Source: Microbacterium sp. Leaf151
Lineage (GTDB): Bacteria > Actinomycetota > Actinomycetes > Actinomycetales > Microbacteriaceae
Direction: 5' to 3'
Assembly (NCBI RefSeq): GCF_001424225.1
Contig: NZ_LMOR01000002.1
Location: forward strand, 186,001-250,000
DNA length: 64,000 bases
Shown: positions 45,799 through 54,407 of the stretch, one piece after another
How positions within the stretch are numbered: position 1 is the stretch's first letter
Layout of the letters: the number at the start of each line of letters is the position of its first letter
Program-made: the position numbers and the translations under genes
The notes under the pieces: model-generated
What the model saw: the letters and a program-made list of their open reading frames with translations, nothing else
What the model was told of the DNA's origin: nothing
The model's database searches: none

Positions 45799-46760
45799 TC
45801 GTCACCGTCACCGCCAACCCATCGGCCGACCGCGCCGTCGTGCTCTCGGACGCCCTCGCCCCCGGCGAAGTGCAGCGCGCCCTGTCGTCCCGTGAAGACG
45901 CGGGCGGCAAGGGTGTCAACGTCGCCCGTGTCGTGTCCGCCGCGGGCGCTCCCGCACGTGCCGTCGTGCCCGTGAACGCGCACGATCCGTACCGGATGCT
46001 GCTGGAAGACACCGGCATCGCCCTGCAGACCGTCGAGGTCGCCGGCCGTGCACGCGCCAACCTCACCATCACCGATCCGTCGGGCGAGACCACCAAGCTG
46101 AACCTGCCGGGCGCCGAACTCACGGCCGCCGAGGCCGAGGCGCTCGTCGCCGGAGTCGTCGCCGCGGCCGAGGGAGCCACCTGGCTCGTGCTGGCCGGCT
46201 CCCTGCCGCCGGGCGTTCCTGCGACGTTCTACGCCGATCTGGTCGGTGCCGTCCGCGCACGCTGGGGGGCGGCAGCTCCCCGTATAGCGGTCGACGCGTC
46301 GGGTGCCGCTCTCGCCGCCGTCGTCGAGACCGCTCGCCCCGACCTGATCAAGCCCAACCACGAAGAACTCGCCGAACTCGTGGGCGAAGACGCGGCGTCC
46401 GACGCCGACGTCCTCGCGGAAGCCGCTCGGCGCGCCCGGGCCCTGGTGCCCGGCCGCGTGGCATCCGCTCTCGTCACCCTCGGAGCCGACGGCGCCCTGC
46501 TGTTCACGGCTGACGGCGACTGGCGCGGACGCGCCCCCAAGATCCAGGTCGCCAGCACTGTCGGCGCGGGTGACAGCTCGCTCGCCGGCTACCTGCTGGC
46601 CGACCTCGAGGGGGCCACGGCCCCCGACCGCCTCGCGCGCAGCATCGCCTACGGCGCCGCGGCCGCGACCCTGCCGGGGACCCAGGCCCCGACACCCGAC
46701 GACTTGCCCACCGCATCCATCGTCGTCACCGACTTCGCCACCCCCATCGCTACATCCTGA
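45795..46760 (+). CDS. fruK: 1-phosphofructokinase
   Basis: Phosphorylates fructose-1-phosphate from the PTS to fructose-1,6-bisphosphate. 321 residues, PfkB family: N-terminal MIVTVTANPSADRAV, EDAGGKGVNVARVV, LVLAGSLPPGVP, and the C-terminal catalytic GAGDSSLAGYL with the Asp base. Located between the regulator and the transporter gene, with ATGA overlap to the first. ACGGAGGT precedes fruA 18 nt downstream. Confidence 0.94.
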   Translation: MIVTVTANPSADRAVVLSDALAPGEVQRALSSREDAGGKGVNVARVVSAAGAPARAVVPVNAHDPYRMLLEDTGIALQTVEVAGRARANLTITDPSGETTKLNLPGAELTAAEAEALVAGVVAAAEGATWLVLAGSLPPGVPATFYADLVGAVRARWGAAAPRIAVDASGAALAAVVETARPDLIKPNHEELAELVGEDAASDADVLAEAARRARALVPGRVASALVTLGADGALLFTADGDWRGRAPKIQVASTVGAGDSSLAGYLLADLEGATAPDRLARSIAYGAAAATLPGTQAPTPDDLPTASIVVTDFATPIATS

Positions 46761-46778
46761 CCACGGAGGTCATCGACA

Positions 46779-48824
46779 ATGTCCGACATCATCACGCCGG
46801 AGCTCGTCACACTCGACGTGCCCCTGGGTACCGACAAGCAGTCGGTGATCCGCGCCCTCGCCGAGCGCGTCGTCGCGCAGGGCCGCGCGACGAGCGCTCA
46901 AGAACTGTTCGACGACGCATGGGCCCGAGAGCAGAAGGATGAGACCGGCCTGCCCGGCGGCATCGGCATCCCGCACGCGCGCAGCGCCTCGGTCACCGAG
47001 CCCACGCTCGCCTTCGCACGCCTGACCCCGGGCGTGGACTTCGGCGCTCCGGACGGTCCCGCCGACATCGTGTTCCTCATCGCCGCCCCCTCGGGTGCCG
47101 ACGAGGCCCACCTGTCGGTGCTGTCGCAGCTCGCCCGCAGCCTCATGAAGAACGACTTCATGTCGGGCCTTCGTGCCGCGCAGGCGCCCGCAGACGCGGT
47201 GCGCATCATCACGGATGCCATCACGCCGGCGCCCGAGCCCGCTGCTGCTGCCCCCGCCGCCGCCGCCGTGCCCGCCGCCACCCGCGCCGACGCCCGCACC
47301 GCCACCAAGACGAAGAAGATCGTCGCCGTCACCGCCTGCGCCACCGGCATCGCCCACACCTTCATGGCCGCCGACGCGCTCACAGCGGCCGGCGCCGAAG
47401 CCGACGGCGTCGAGCTGATCGTCGAGCCGCAGGGCTCCAGCGGCTACAAGGCCCTGCCGCAGAGCGTCATCGACGAGGCCGACGCCGTGATCTTCGCGGT
47501 CGACGTCGACGTGCGCGAACCTCAGCGCTTCGCCGGCAAGCCGGTCGTCCGCTCCGGCGTCAAGCGCGGTATCGAGCAGCCGAAGCAGCTCATCGCCGAG
47601 GCTCTCGCCGCCAGCGAGAACCCGAACGCCGCCCGAGTTCCCGGCAGCGGCGCCGCGGCATCCGCCTCCGACGTGCCGGTCGCCCAGCAGTCGGTCGGCC
47701 GCCGCATCCAGCGCTGGCTTCTGACCGGTGTCAGCTACATGATCCCGTTCGTCGCCGGTGGCGGTCTGCTCATCGCCCTCGGGTTCCTGCTCGCTGGCTA
47801 TCGGGTGACCGACGACGCGGCCAACGTCATCATCCAGAACTCCCTCTGGGATCTGCCGGAGGGCGGACTGGGCCAGTACCTCGGCTCGGTCGCGTTCATG
47901 ATCGGCGCGACGTCGATGGGCTTCCTCGTCGCCGTCCTCGCGGGCTTCATCGCCTACGCGATCGCCGATCGCCCCGGCATCGCGCCCGGTTTCGTCGCCG
48001 GTGCCGTGGCCGTGCTCATGAACGCCGGCTTCATCGGCGGCATCATCGGAGGGCTCCTCGCCGGCTTCATCGCCTGGTGGCTCGGCCGCTTCAACGCGCC
48101 TCGCTGGCTCCGCGGCCTCATGCCGGTGGTCATCGTTCCCTTCCTCGGCTCGATCTTCGCCTCGGGTCTGATGATCCTTTTCCTCGGTCGCCCGATCGCC
48201 TCGCTCATGGCCGCGCTCACCGAGGGCCTGACCGGACTCGCCGCCAGCGGCGCCGGCGCCATCGTGCTCGGTGTGATCCTCGGTCTCATGATGTGCTTCG
48301 ACCTCGGTGGCCCCGTCAACAAGGTCGCCTACGTCTTCGCTACGACCGGCCTCGCCGCCGCGACCCAGACGAACACCACTCCGTACCTGATCATGGCCGC
48401 GGTCATGGCCGCCGGAATGGTGCCCCCGCTCGCGATGGCGCTCGCCTCTACGGTCCTCTCGCGCGGACGGTTCACCCCGGTCGAGCGCGAGAACGGTGCG
48501 GCCGCCTGGCTGCTGGGTGCCTCGTTCATCTCCGAGGGCGCGATTCCCTTCGCCGCGGCCGACCCGCTGCGCGTCATCCCTGCCTCGATGGTGGGCGGCG
48601 CGATCACCGGTGGGTTGAGCATGCTGATCGGCGTGCAGTCCTACGCACCTCACGGCGGCATCTTCGTGCTGTTCGCCATCAACCCGGTGTGGGGTTTCCC
48701 GCTCGCGATCATTGTGGGTACGGTCGTGACGGCGCTCATCGTCGTCGCCCTCAAGGGCATCGGTCGCACTCCGAAGGATGCCTCCGTCGCCGAGACCGCT
48801 CCCGCGGCCACGGTCGCCGCATAA
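46779..48824 (+). CDS. fruA: PTS fructose transporter, fused EIIABC
   Basis: 681 residues in the order IIA-IIB-IIC. IIA (1-150) has the phosphorylated His 66 in GIGIPHARS. A Pro/Ala linker (about 150-178) precedes IIB, with the phosphorylated Cys 187 in VTACATGIAHTFMAA. IIC (about 310-665) has eight or more helices, including FAINPVWGFPLAI. It imports fructose with phosphorylation at C1, matching fruK. HPr is encoded directly after it. Confidence 0.95.
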   Translation: MSDIITPELVTLDVPLGTDKQSVIRALAERVVAQGRATSAQELFDDAWAREQKDETGLPGGIGIPHARSASVTEPTLAFARLTPGVDFGAPDGPADIVFLIAAPSGADEAHLSVLSQLARSLMKNDFMSGLRAAQAPADAVRIITDAITPAPEPAAAAPAAAAVPAATRADARTATKTKKIVAVTACATGIAHTFMAADALTAAGAEADGVELIVEPQGSSGYKALPQSVIDEADAVIFAVDVDVREPQRFAGKPVVRSGVKRGIEQPKQLIAEALAASENPNAARVPGSGAAASASDVPVAQQSVGRRIQRWLLTGVSYMIPFVAGGGLLIALGFLLAGYRVTDDAANVIIQNSLWDLPEGGLGQYLGSVAFMIGATSMGFLVAVLAGFIAYAIADRPGIAPGFVAGAVAVLMNAGFIGGIIGGLLAGFIAWWLGRFNAPRWLRGLMPVVIVPFLGSIFASGLMILFLGRPIASLMAALTEGLTGLAASGAGAIVLGVILGLMMCFDLGGPVNKVAYVFATTGLAAATQTNTTPYLIMAAVMAAGMVPPLAMALASTVLSRGRFTPVERENGAAAWLLGASFISEGAIPFAAADPLRVIPASMVGGAITGGLSMLIGVQSYAPHGGIFVLFAINPVWGFPLAIIVGTVVTALIVVALKGIGRTPKDASVAETAPAATVAA

Positions 48825-48852
48825 GACCCCCGTCGAATCGAGAGGATTCACC

Positions 48853-49122
48853 ATGGCAGAACGTCAGGCCACCATCGCCAGCAGCTCGGGACTCCACGCC
48901 CGCCCCGCGAAACTCTTCGTGCAGGCCGTGCAGGAGAAGAAGATCCCCGTCACGATCTCGGCCGACGGCGGTGCCGACCTCAACGCCGGCAGCATTCTGT
49001 CGCTCATGGGTCTCGGCGCCGGCCACGGTACCGTCGTGACGCTCAAGGCCGAGGGTGAGGGTGCCGAGCAGGCGCTCGACGAGCTCGTCGCCCTTCTCGA
49101 GACCGACCTCGACGCGCAGTAA
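48853..49122 (+). CDS. ptsH: Phosphocarrier protein HPr
   Basis: 89 residues. Active-site His 15 in GLHARPAK; the regulatory serine region is AGSILSLM with Ser 47. Carries phosphate from enzyme I to FruA. Enzyme I is not in the window. Start ATG 48853 follows GAGAGGATTCACC. Being the last gene of the operon, it is expressed with fructose uptake. Confidence 0.95.
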   Translation: MAERQATIASSSGLHARPAKLFVQAVQEKKIPVTISADGGADLNAGSILSLMGLGAGHGTVVTLKAEGEGAEQALDELVALLETDLDAQ

Positions 49123-49136
49123 GCACTCCGCATCAG

Positions 49137-49181
49137 AACACCGGATGCCACGGGCCCCCAGGGCTCGTGGCATCCGGTGTT
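49137..49181 (+). terminator. Terminator of the fructose operon
   Basis: AACACCGGATGCCACG and CGTGGCATCCGGTGTT are perfect 16-bp arms with an inner GC-stem around CCCCAGG. The strongest hairpin in the window; the arms contain GGATGCC/GGCATCC. Confidence 0.88.
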
Positions 49182-49273
49182 TCCGCGTTCGGGGCCTGGC
49201 AGGGGTGTCTGCGCGGGAGCACCAGGAACTCGCGGTGGGAGCGGGAACGGAGCTTCCGCCGAGGACGTGCCGA

Positions 49274-49912
49274 TCAGACGTCTACGGTGTCGCCGGGCTT
49301 GAGGTCGACGAACGAGCCGCCGTTCTGTTCTACGGCCCACGTCAGGCGCGCGTCGCCCATCTGCTTTCCCGCGACGGACAGCGTCATGTCGTGGGTGGCG
49401 AAGACGCGCTCCGGCTTGACCGTGAGGACGTAGTCGATCGCGTCGCCGATCTTCAGCCACGGGGCGCCGACCGGGGCGGCCAGCAGCGTCACCTTTACGT
49501 GCTTGGGGACGGTGTACGAGTCACCGGGGTAGTAGAACGCGTCATTCACGAGCACGCCGACGTTGTCGACCACCGGGATCGACTCGTGGATCACGGCGTG
49601 CTCGCCGCCCGAGAACTCGAGGTGGAACGGCCCGAGGTCGAGCCGGTCACCGGGGTGCACGGCGGTCACCTCGAACCCCGCGGCGGCGTGGGCGACCCCC
49701 TCGGGCCCGTAGATCGGGACTCCGGGGTGCGCCTTGAGCAGGCGGGTGAGGTGCTCGGGCGTCCAGTGATCGGGATGCTCATGTGTGAGGACGATTCCGA
49801 CCAGACCGACGAGGTCCTCGATCGGCGAGGTGAAGCTGCCGGGATCGATGACGAGCGAGTGGCCGGATTCGACGAGGACGAGGGCGGCGTGTTCGTGCTT
49901 CGTGAGGCGCAT
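49274..49912 (-). CDS. MBL-fold metal-dependent hydrolase
   Basis: 212 residues. Metallo-beta-lactamase core: VLTHEHPDHWTPEHL is the H-x-H-x-D-H metal motif, followed by GEHAVIHESIPVVDN and YYPGDSYTVP; a terminal His in VFATHDMTLS. Similar to the UlaG-like 'L-ascorbate-6-phosphate lactonase-like' subgroup, but the substrate is unknown. ATG 49912 (MRLTKHEHAALV) is chosen since the fold begins there; upstream sequence would run through tRNA-Glu. Convergent with the fructose operon. Confidence 0.88.
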   Translation of the reverse strand: MRLTKHEHAALVLVESGHSLVIDPGSFTSPIEDLVGLVGIVLTHEHPDHWTPEHLTRLLKAHPGVPIYGPEGVAHAAAGFEVTAVHPGDRLDLGPFHLEFSGGEHAVIHESIPVVDNVGVLVNDAFYYPGDSYTVPKHVKVTLLAAPVGAPWLKIGDAIDYVLTVKPERVFATHDMTLSVAGKQMGDARLTWAVEQNGGSFVDLKPGDTVDV

Positions 49913-50098
49913 GATCCGAGTCAACTCTTCCTGCGGGGAGCGCGGCAACCGCTGGCGCTGCGGGTGAACAGCGTCTATCGCCTCTTCCGTCGGCACCCGG
50001 TTCGCGGTACCGTGCTGAGACACGCCCGAGATTTCGACGGTTCCACCTCGATTTTGCGTGCGCGCCAATCGTGATGCATACTTGAACGGTTGTGACGC

Positions 50099-50174
50099 GG
50101 CCCCATCGTATAGCGGCCTAGTACGCTGCCCTCTCACGGCGGTAACGCGGGTTCGAATCCCGCTGGGGTCACCA
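50099..50174 (+). tRNA. tRNA-Glu (anticodon CTC)
   Basis: Acceptor GGCCCCA pairs with TGGGGTC (50164-50170, one G.T); anticodon loop CTCTCAC gives CTC; T arm CGGGTTCGAATCCCG; discriminator A followed by an encoded CCA (50172-50174), unlike the other two tRNAs of the window. A copy of the 3' end lies 163 bp downstream. Confidence 0.95.
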
Positions 50175-50218
50175 ACGACAAGAGGCTCCGACCGAATGGT
50201 CGGGGCCTTTTTGTCGTT
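50174..50218 (+). terminator. Terminator of tRNA-Glu
   Basis: AACGACAA pairs with TTGTCGTT, AGGC with GCCT, and CCGACC with GGTCGG around GAAT; TTTTT run on the 3' side. Confidence 0.85.
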
Positions 50219-50317
50219 AGGGTGCCGTAGCTGGATGAGGAGCCGCGTGAGCGAGTTGGGCGCCACCCCCGGAGTCTCCGCGCGCCGCGAAGCGGCGTGT
50301 GGAGGGGGCGGAAGGAA

Positions 50318-50338
50318 GAATCCCGCTGGGGCCACTAA
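50318..50338 (+). repeat. Partial copy of the tRNA-Glu 3' end
   Basis: The 21 nt from GAATCCCGCTGGGG through CCACTAA match tRNA-Glu 50155-50175 (GAATCCCGCTGGGG...TCACCAA) at 19 positions. Only the 3' half of the T arm and acceptor is present, so it is not a tRNA. The 99 bp between the first terminator and this copy contain nothing recognisable. It may be an old attachment-site duplicate or a decayed tandem duplication. Confidence 0.7.
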
Positions 50339-50342
50339 GACC

Positions 50343-50376
50343 AAGGGGGCACCGACCATATGGTCGGTGCCCCCTT
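50343..50376. terminator. Bidirectional terminator downstream of the GH30-like gene
   Basis: A 34-nt perfect palindrome centred on ATAT: arms AAGGGGGCACCGACC and its complement. It lies 10 nt after the stop of the minus-strand glycosidase gene. The apical CCGACC/GGTCGG matches the tRNA-Glu terminator. Confidence 0.8.
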
Positions 50377-50386
50377 AGTCTGTGGG

Positions 50387-53300
50387 TCAGTTCGCGCAGG
50401 TGGTGGCAGGGAAGGGGACCGCCGCGTTGAGCGGAGTGCGCCCGTCCGCGGTCGCCGAGACCGTCACGGTGCCCGCGGGAATGGATGCCTTCCGGGTCGT
50501 GAAGGACGCCGAGCTGGATTTCGTCGGCTGGATGCCCACACCGCTCTTGGAGCCGTACGCGGTCGTCCATCCCACCGTGGCCGTCGCGGTGTCCGCGTTC
50601 TTGGAGACCACGTAGAGGGTGACCTTGCCCGCGACGCAGCGCGGCGTCACGGTCGTCTGCACGTTCACCGGCGCCAGCGCATCGACGAAGGTCACCGTGT
50701 AGGTGCGGCTTGCTCGAGCGTTCGCGGCGGTCACCACGATCGTCGCGACGGGCGATGCGGACGTCGGCGGGGTGATGGCCGCCGTGGCATCCCGGTCGGT
50801 GGGGATGGCGACGACGCTCGGCAATCCGCTGGCGGGTTTTGCGACGCGGTAGTCCGCCGTGTCGGGCGAGAAACCGTCGATCGGGGTGCCCCCCAGCCGC
50901 AGTGCGGCGAGTGTTGCCGTGTCGGCGGAATCCGCGATCTTACCGAGGATCTCCACCTCGCCCACCTTGGTGAAGTACCCGCCCGCGGAGTATGTCAGCG
51001 CCAGGCGCACACCGGTCGTCCGGGGGAGGCTCGACAGATCGAGCGTCGTGGGTACTCCGGGTGTGGTCTGGATCTGAGTGGTCGAGACCCCGGAGTTCGT
51101 CCACTTCCCGTCCGTGCTGAGGTACTGCACCGCGATGCCGGCCACCGGTGACTCCGCGGCACCGTTCGAGCCCGTGCCGACGAAGAAGTCGAGCGAGTTC
51201 AGCGTGTACGGACGGTCGAAGGTGTAGCTCAACCACGGGTCGCGATCTGCGCCGGCCTCGGGCTTCCAGTTCGACCAGACCGTTCCGCGGTCGCCGTCAC
51301 GAGTGTTCTCGGCGGTGTACTGCGCCTTCTCCGTGAAGGACGCGTCGACTCGGGTGGCAGGCAGTCGCGCGATGTTCGCGTCGGTCGCTGTGACGACGAT
51401 GACGTTCAGCGTTGCGGGGATGGTCGTCGAGCCGGACAGGGTCTTCGCGGCACCCGTCACCGTGACGACGCCGGTCCGCGTGAGAGCGTTCGGGTCGACG
51501 GAAGACCAGTCCCAGGTGACCGCCGTCGGGTGAACGGTCGCCGAGGCTCCGATGCGCGCATCGACGACGGAGGGCGCCTGCGCGACGAGACGCTGAAGGG
51601 AGCTGCCCACCGGCACGGTCATCGAGGCGGGGTCGGTGATCGTGAACTCGCCGACCTCGACGGTCGACGTGACGTCGAAAGCGGTGCCGTACGCGTCGGT
51701 CGCGGACCCCGTGACGACGACGGTTCCCGGCGTGTTCCACACGGAGGCGTCGGGCAGTCGCCACGACACCGGCGCGGGCTGACCACTTCCCCACCGGTAG
51801 GCGGGAATCGCGGTGGCGGGCAGGGTGGGTGCGCGTCCGACCGGCGTCGCGGAGGTCAGAGCGGTGGCGGAGGAGACTGCCAGGTCGCGCAGGGTCCATG
51901 CCTGATTGGTCCCGTTGTTGGAATCCCAGAGAGCGAGGGCGGTGCCGTCGGTCGTGGCTCCGCCCGGCACCTCGAGGGCCTGCACCCCCGCCTTGTTGAC
52001 CAAGGAGAAGTGCGTGCCGTCGGTGGTGTTCAGGATCCAGATCGCGGAGGGGTCGCTTTTCGCCCGCGCGACCGAGAGCTCCGCGGTCGTGCGGACACCC
52101 GAGGAGTCGCCGACGAGAACTGCCCCGTCGCTGCTGCTGAGCACGTAGGCGCGGTCCGTCGGTCGAGTGGATGCCGCGGCCACGGCCGTGAAGGTCCATT
52201 TCTGTGCCGACGCGGCTGCTGTCGAATCGATCGCGATCGCCGAGCCGGCGGCGCGCGCGGCGATCGGCTTGCCCGAGCCCTGCCCGACGAGCTGGTAGGT
52301 GTGCCCGTCGATGGCGGACGCAGCGTCGGCCGAGACACCGGACACGCCGGTCACGACGAAGGTCGTGACCGAGCGGGCGGGGACCTCGAGCGTCGCGCTG
52401 CGGGTGCCCGCGTCGACGGCGACATCTTGTGCACTGTCGTGCACCAGCGTGTTCGCGGTGGTCGAACCGTCGGACGGAGCCTGAGTGGTCACGAACTTCT
52501 GCACGGTCGCGCCGCGGGCGATGTCGCCGAAGCCGCGGAGATCGAGCTTCACCGTGGTGCTCGCCGAGTCGCTGTTGGTGTAGACCACCCGCAGGCTCTT
52601 GTCGGTGGGTCGAATCGCTGCCGTGGCTTTGAGGGAGTCGGTGGCGATGACCGAGTCGCCGGCCTGGATGAAGTGCGTGTAGTTCTTCAACATGTTGAAC
52701 TTCGAGTTCGTGGCGAGCTCGCAGGCGGGGACGTCGGCGCGCACGTGGCCGTTGGCGTCGACGCCGCCGTAGAGACGGTCGACGCGACGTTCCGAAGCGA
52801 ACACCGTCGACCCGTCGGCGCGCGTGAAGGTCTGGCAATCGAAGTCGATGAAGATCGAGCCCCAGTTCAGGTTCTCGCCTCCCGTCGACGGCGGCTGTTC
52901 CATGTTGTAGTAGTCCTCGACGGGCTGCCACAGAACCCACGAGTTCGGCTCGTAGTGGGCCATCTGATAGTTCATGCGATCGGCGAAGTTGATCGCGTTG
53001 GTGAAGTCGTAGGGGTCGTATCCGGTGCCGGAGTAGTCGCCTTCGAACTCGCTCTGCATCAGTGGCTTGTCGAAGCTCTTGGCGATGTCGCGGATCCAGG
53101 CGGCGCGGCTCTGGTCGCCGTATCCGTGGGTGTTGATCTGACCGAGCGCGTCGCGCCAGATGTCGACGTTCTGCTTGTACCCATTACCGCCGTTGTCGGA
53201 GCCGAGGTAGTCGGAGGAGAACGTCTGCGAGCTGGAGGCATCCATGGCCGAGACGCGGTTCTTGCCCTCGCGGGTGGTCAACCCCTGAGCGTCGAGCGCT

Positions 53301-54199
53301 TCGCGCAGATCGCGGATGAGCCGCGCTTGCTGGTCGGGCTTGACCGACATGCCCTCCTGACGCGCCTTCGGGCTGTCGGTGGTTCCGTCGGTCGCCCAAC
53401 AGTTGGGGCAGTCGTTCGGCTCATTCAGTGGTTCGACCGTGTCGGGGGTGATGCCGTACTCGTCGGAGAGGTATTTGGTCACGCGGGCGATGTATTTCGC
53501 GAACTTCTCGGTCGCGTTCGTGGTCGACCCGGTCTCGGTGCCGTCTCCCGCGAGCTGGTCGTCGGAGCTCCCTCGCCAGTGGCCCGAGACGTACCCGGAA
53601 TTGGTGAGGAAGTACGGTGCAGAGTTCGAGAAGAACTCCCAGTTCTTCACCTGCTGATCGGCTTGAAGCTTCGACAGCCACCACCGCTGCGACGCGTCGG
53701 CGGTGAAGTCGTAGTTGGCATCGTTGTCGGGGTCCCACTGGTCGAGGAGCTCACCGCGCGCGTCGTACGACGTGGGTGATCCGCCGTAAAGGCCAGCCTC
53801 CCCCGTGGGGTCTTGAGCCCACCACCCCTCGACGGCGGCCCCCGGCCGGAGGTAGTCGGTGGTGTCCGACGCGTTGCCCCCGCCGATGTTGTAGCGGACC
53901 GTCTGCAGGTCCAGTCCAGCGTCGCTGAAGAGCAGGTTGTAGAAGTCGTCTGCCAGCTTTCTGGCATCCGGATCGTCCGACAGCGCGTAGCGCCCCGCCG
54001 CGTTGGCGAACCACGCGAGGCTCGTGCCCCACCCGGTGAAAGGGGTGTGTTCGTACCAGGGATTCGGGGTGATGACCGTCGTCGATGTGGTCTGGGCGGC
54101 GGCGGCGGTCGGCACGGCCGCGGCGACGGGTTGCACCGACGTGCTCGTCAGAACCGCCACCGTTACCGCGCTCACCGCGAGAGGGAGAAGTTTTCGCAT
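50387..54199 (-). CDS. Secreted multidomain glycoside hydrolase, GH30-like
   Basis: 1270 residues. Signal peptide 1-28. Catalytic (beta/alpha)8 domain about 40-470 (GWGTSLAWFA start; acid/base Glu 260 in VEPLNEPNDCPN; nucleophile most likely Glu 384 in MQSEFEGDY, GWTNH-type His 359). A beta-sandwich follows (about 480-618), then a ricin-type trefoil (about 630-772; QAWTL, ALALWDSNN), Ig-like domains (about 800-935), an F5/8C-type carbohydrate module (about 945-1115; AENTRDGDRGTVWSN), a short beta domain (LAALRLGGTPIDGFS) and a final Cys-containing sandwich. Resembles endo-beta-1,6-galactanase/glucanase families. Start 54199 since AGGAG lies upstream. Confidence 0.88.
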   Translation of the reverse strand: MRKLLPLAVSAVTVAVLTSTSVQPVAAAVPTAAAAQTTSTTVITPNPWYEHTPFTGWGTSLAWFANAAGRYALSDDPDARKLADDFYNLLFSDAGLDLQTVRYNIGGGNASDTTDYLRPGAAVEGWWAQDPTGEAGLYGGSPTSYDARGELLDQWDPDNDANYDFTADASQRWWLSKLQADQQVKNWEFFSNSAPYFLTNSGYVSGHWRGSSDDQLAGDGTETGSTTNATEKFAKYIARVTKYLSDEYGITPDTVEPLNEPNDCPNCWATDGTTDSPKARQEGMSVKPDQQARLIRDLREALDAQGLTTREGKNRVSAMDASSSQTFSSDYLGSDNGGNGYKQNVDIWRDALGQINTHGYGDQSRAAWIRDIAKSFDKPLMQSEFEGDYSGTGYDPYDFTNAINFADRMNYQMAHYEPNSWVLWQPVEDYYNMEQPPSTGGENLNWGSIFIDFDCQTFTRADGSTVFASERRVDRLYGGVDANGHVRADVPACELATNSKFNMLKNYTHFIQAGDSVIATDSLKATAAIRPTDKSLRVVYTNSDSASTTVKLDLRGFGDIARGATVQKFVTTQAPSDGSTTANTLVHDSAQDVAVDAGTRSATLEVPARSVTTFVVTGVSGVSADAASAIDGHTYQLVGQGSGKPIAARAAGSAIAIDSTAAASAQKWTFTAVAAASTRPTDRAYVLSSSDGAVLVGDSSGVRTTAELSVARAKSDPSAIWILNTTDGTHFSLVNKAGVQALEVPGGATTDGTALALWDSNNGTNQAWTLRDLAVSSATALTSATPVGRAPTLPATAIPAYRWGSGQPAPVSWRLPDASVWNTPGTVVVTGSATDAYGTAFDVTSTVEVGEFTITDPASMTVPVGSSLQRLVAQAPSVVDARIGASATVHPTAVTWDWSSVDPNALTRTGVVTVTGAAKTLSGSTTIPATLNVIVVTATDANIARLPATRVDASFTEKAQYTAENTRDGDRGTVWSNWKPEAGADRDPWLSYTFDRPYTLNSLDFFVGTGSNGAAESPVAGIAVQYLSTDGKWTNSGVSTTQIQTTPGVPTTLDLSSLPRTTGVRLALTYSAGGYFTKVGEVEILGKIADSADTATLAALRLGGTPIDGFSPDTADYRVAKPASGLPSVVAIPTDRDATAAITPPTSASPVATIVVTAANARASRTYTVTFVDALAPVNVQTTVTPRCVAGKVTLYVVSKNADTATATVGWTTAYGSKSGVGIQPTKSSSASFTTRKASIPAGTVTVSATADGRTPLNAAVPFPATTCAN

Positions 54200-54407
54200 C
54201 GGGGGTCTCCTCATCGAGACTGCTCAAGTCGGCCGATGTTGACGTGAACATCGGATTGTTGTGTCTACGATAACCGATCGTCAGCGGCATTTCGCGTTGT
54301 ATGCGCGAAGAGACCCGATGTTTGATCGGGCGCGCCGCCCTGAGCCTCATGCGCCGTCAGCGCTGTCCGCTGCCCTGTCGGCGCGAACGCACCATTCCGA
54401 GCCGAGG

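Noticed and set aside
46770..48854. Long antisense frame opposite fruA
   Set aside because: An artefact of 70% G+C; fruA on the plus strand has all PTS motifs and the antisense product is low complexity.
50099..50376. An integrated genomic island at tRNA-Glu
   Set aside because: Only about 160 bp separate the two 3'-end copies and no integrase or phage gene is near; kept only as a possible scar.
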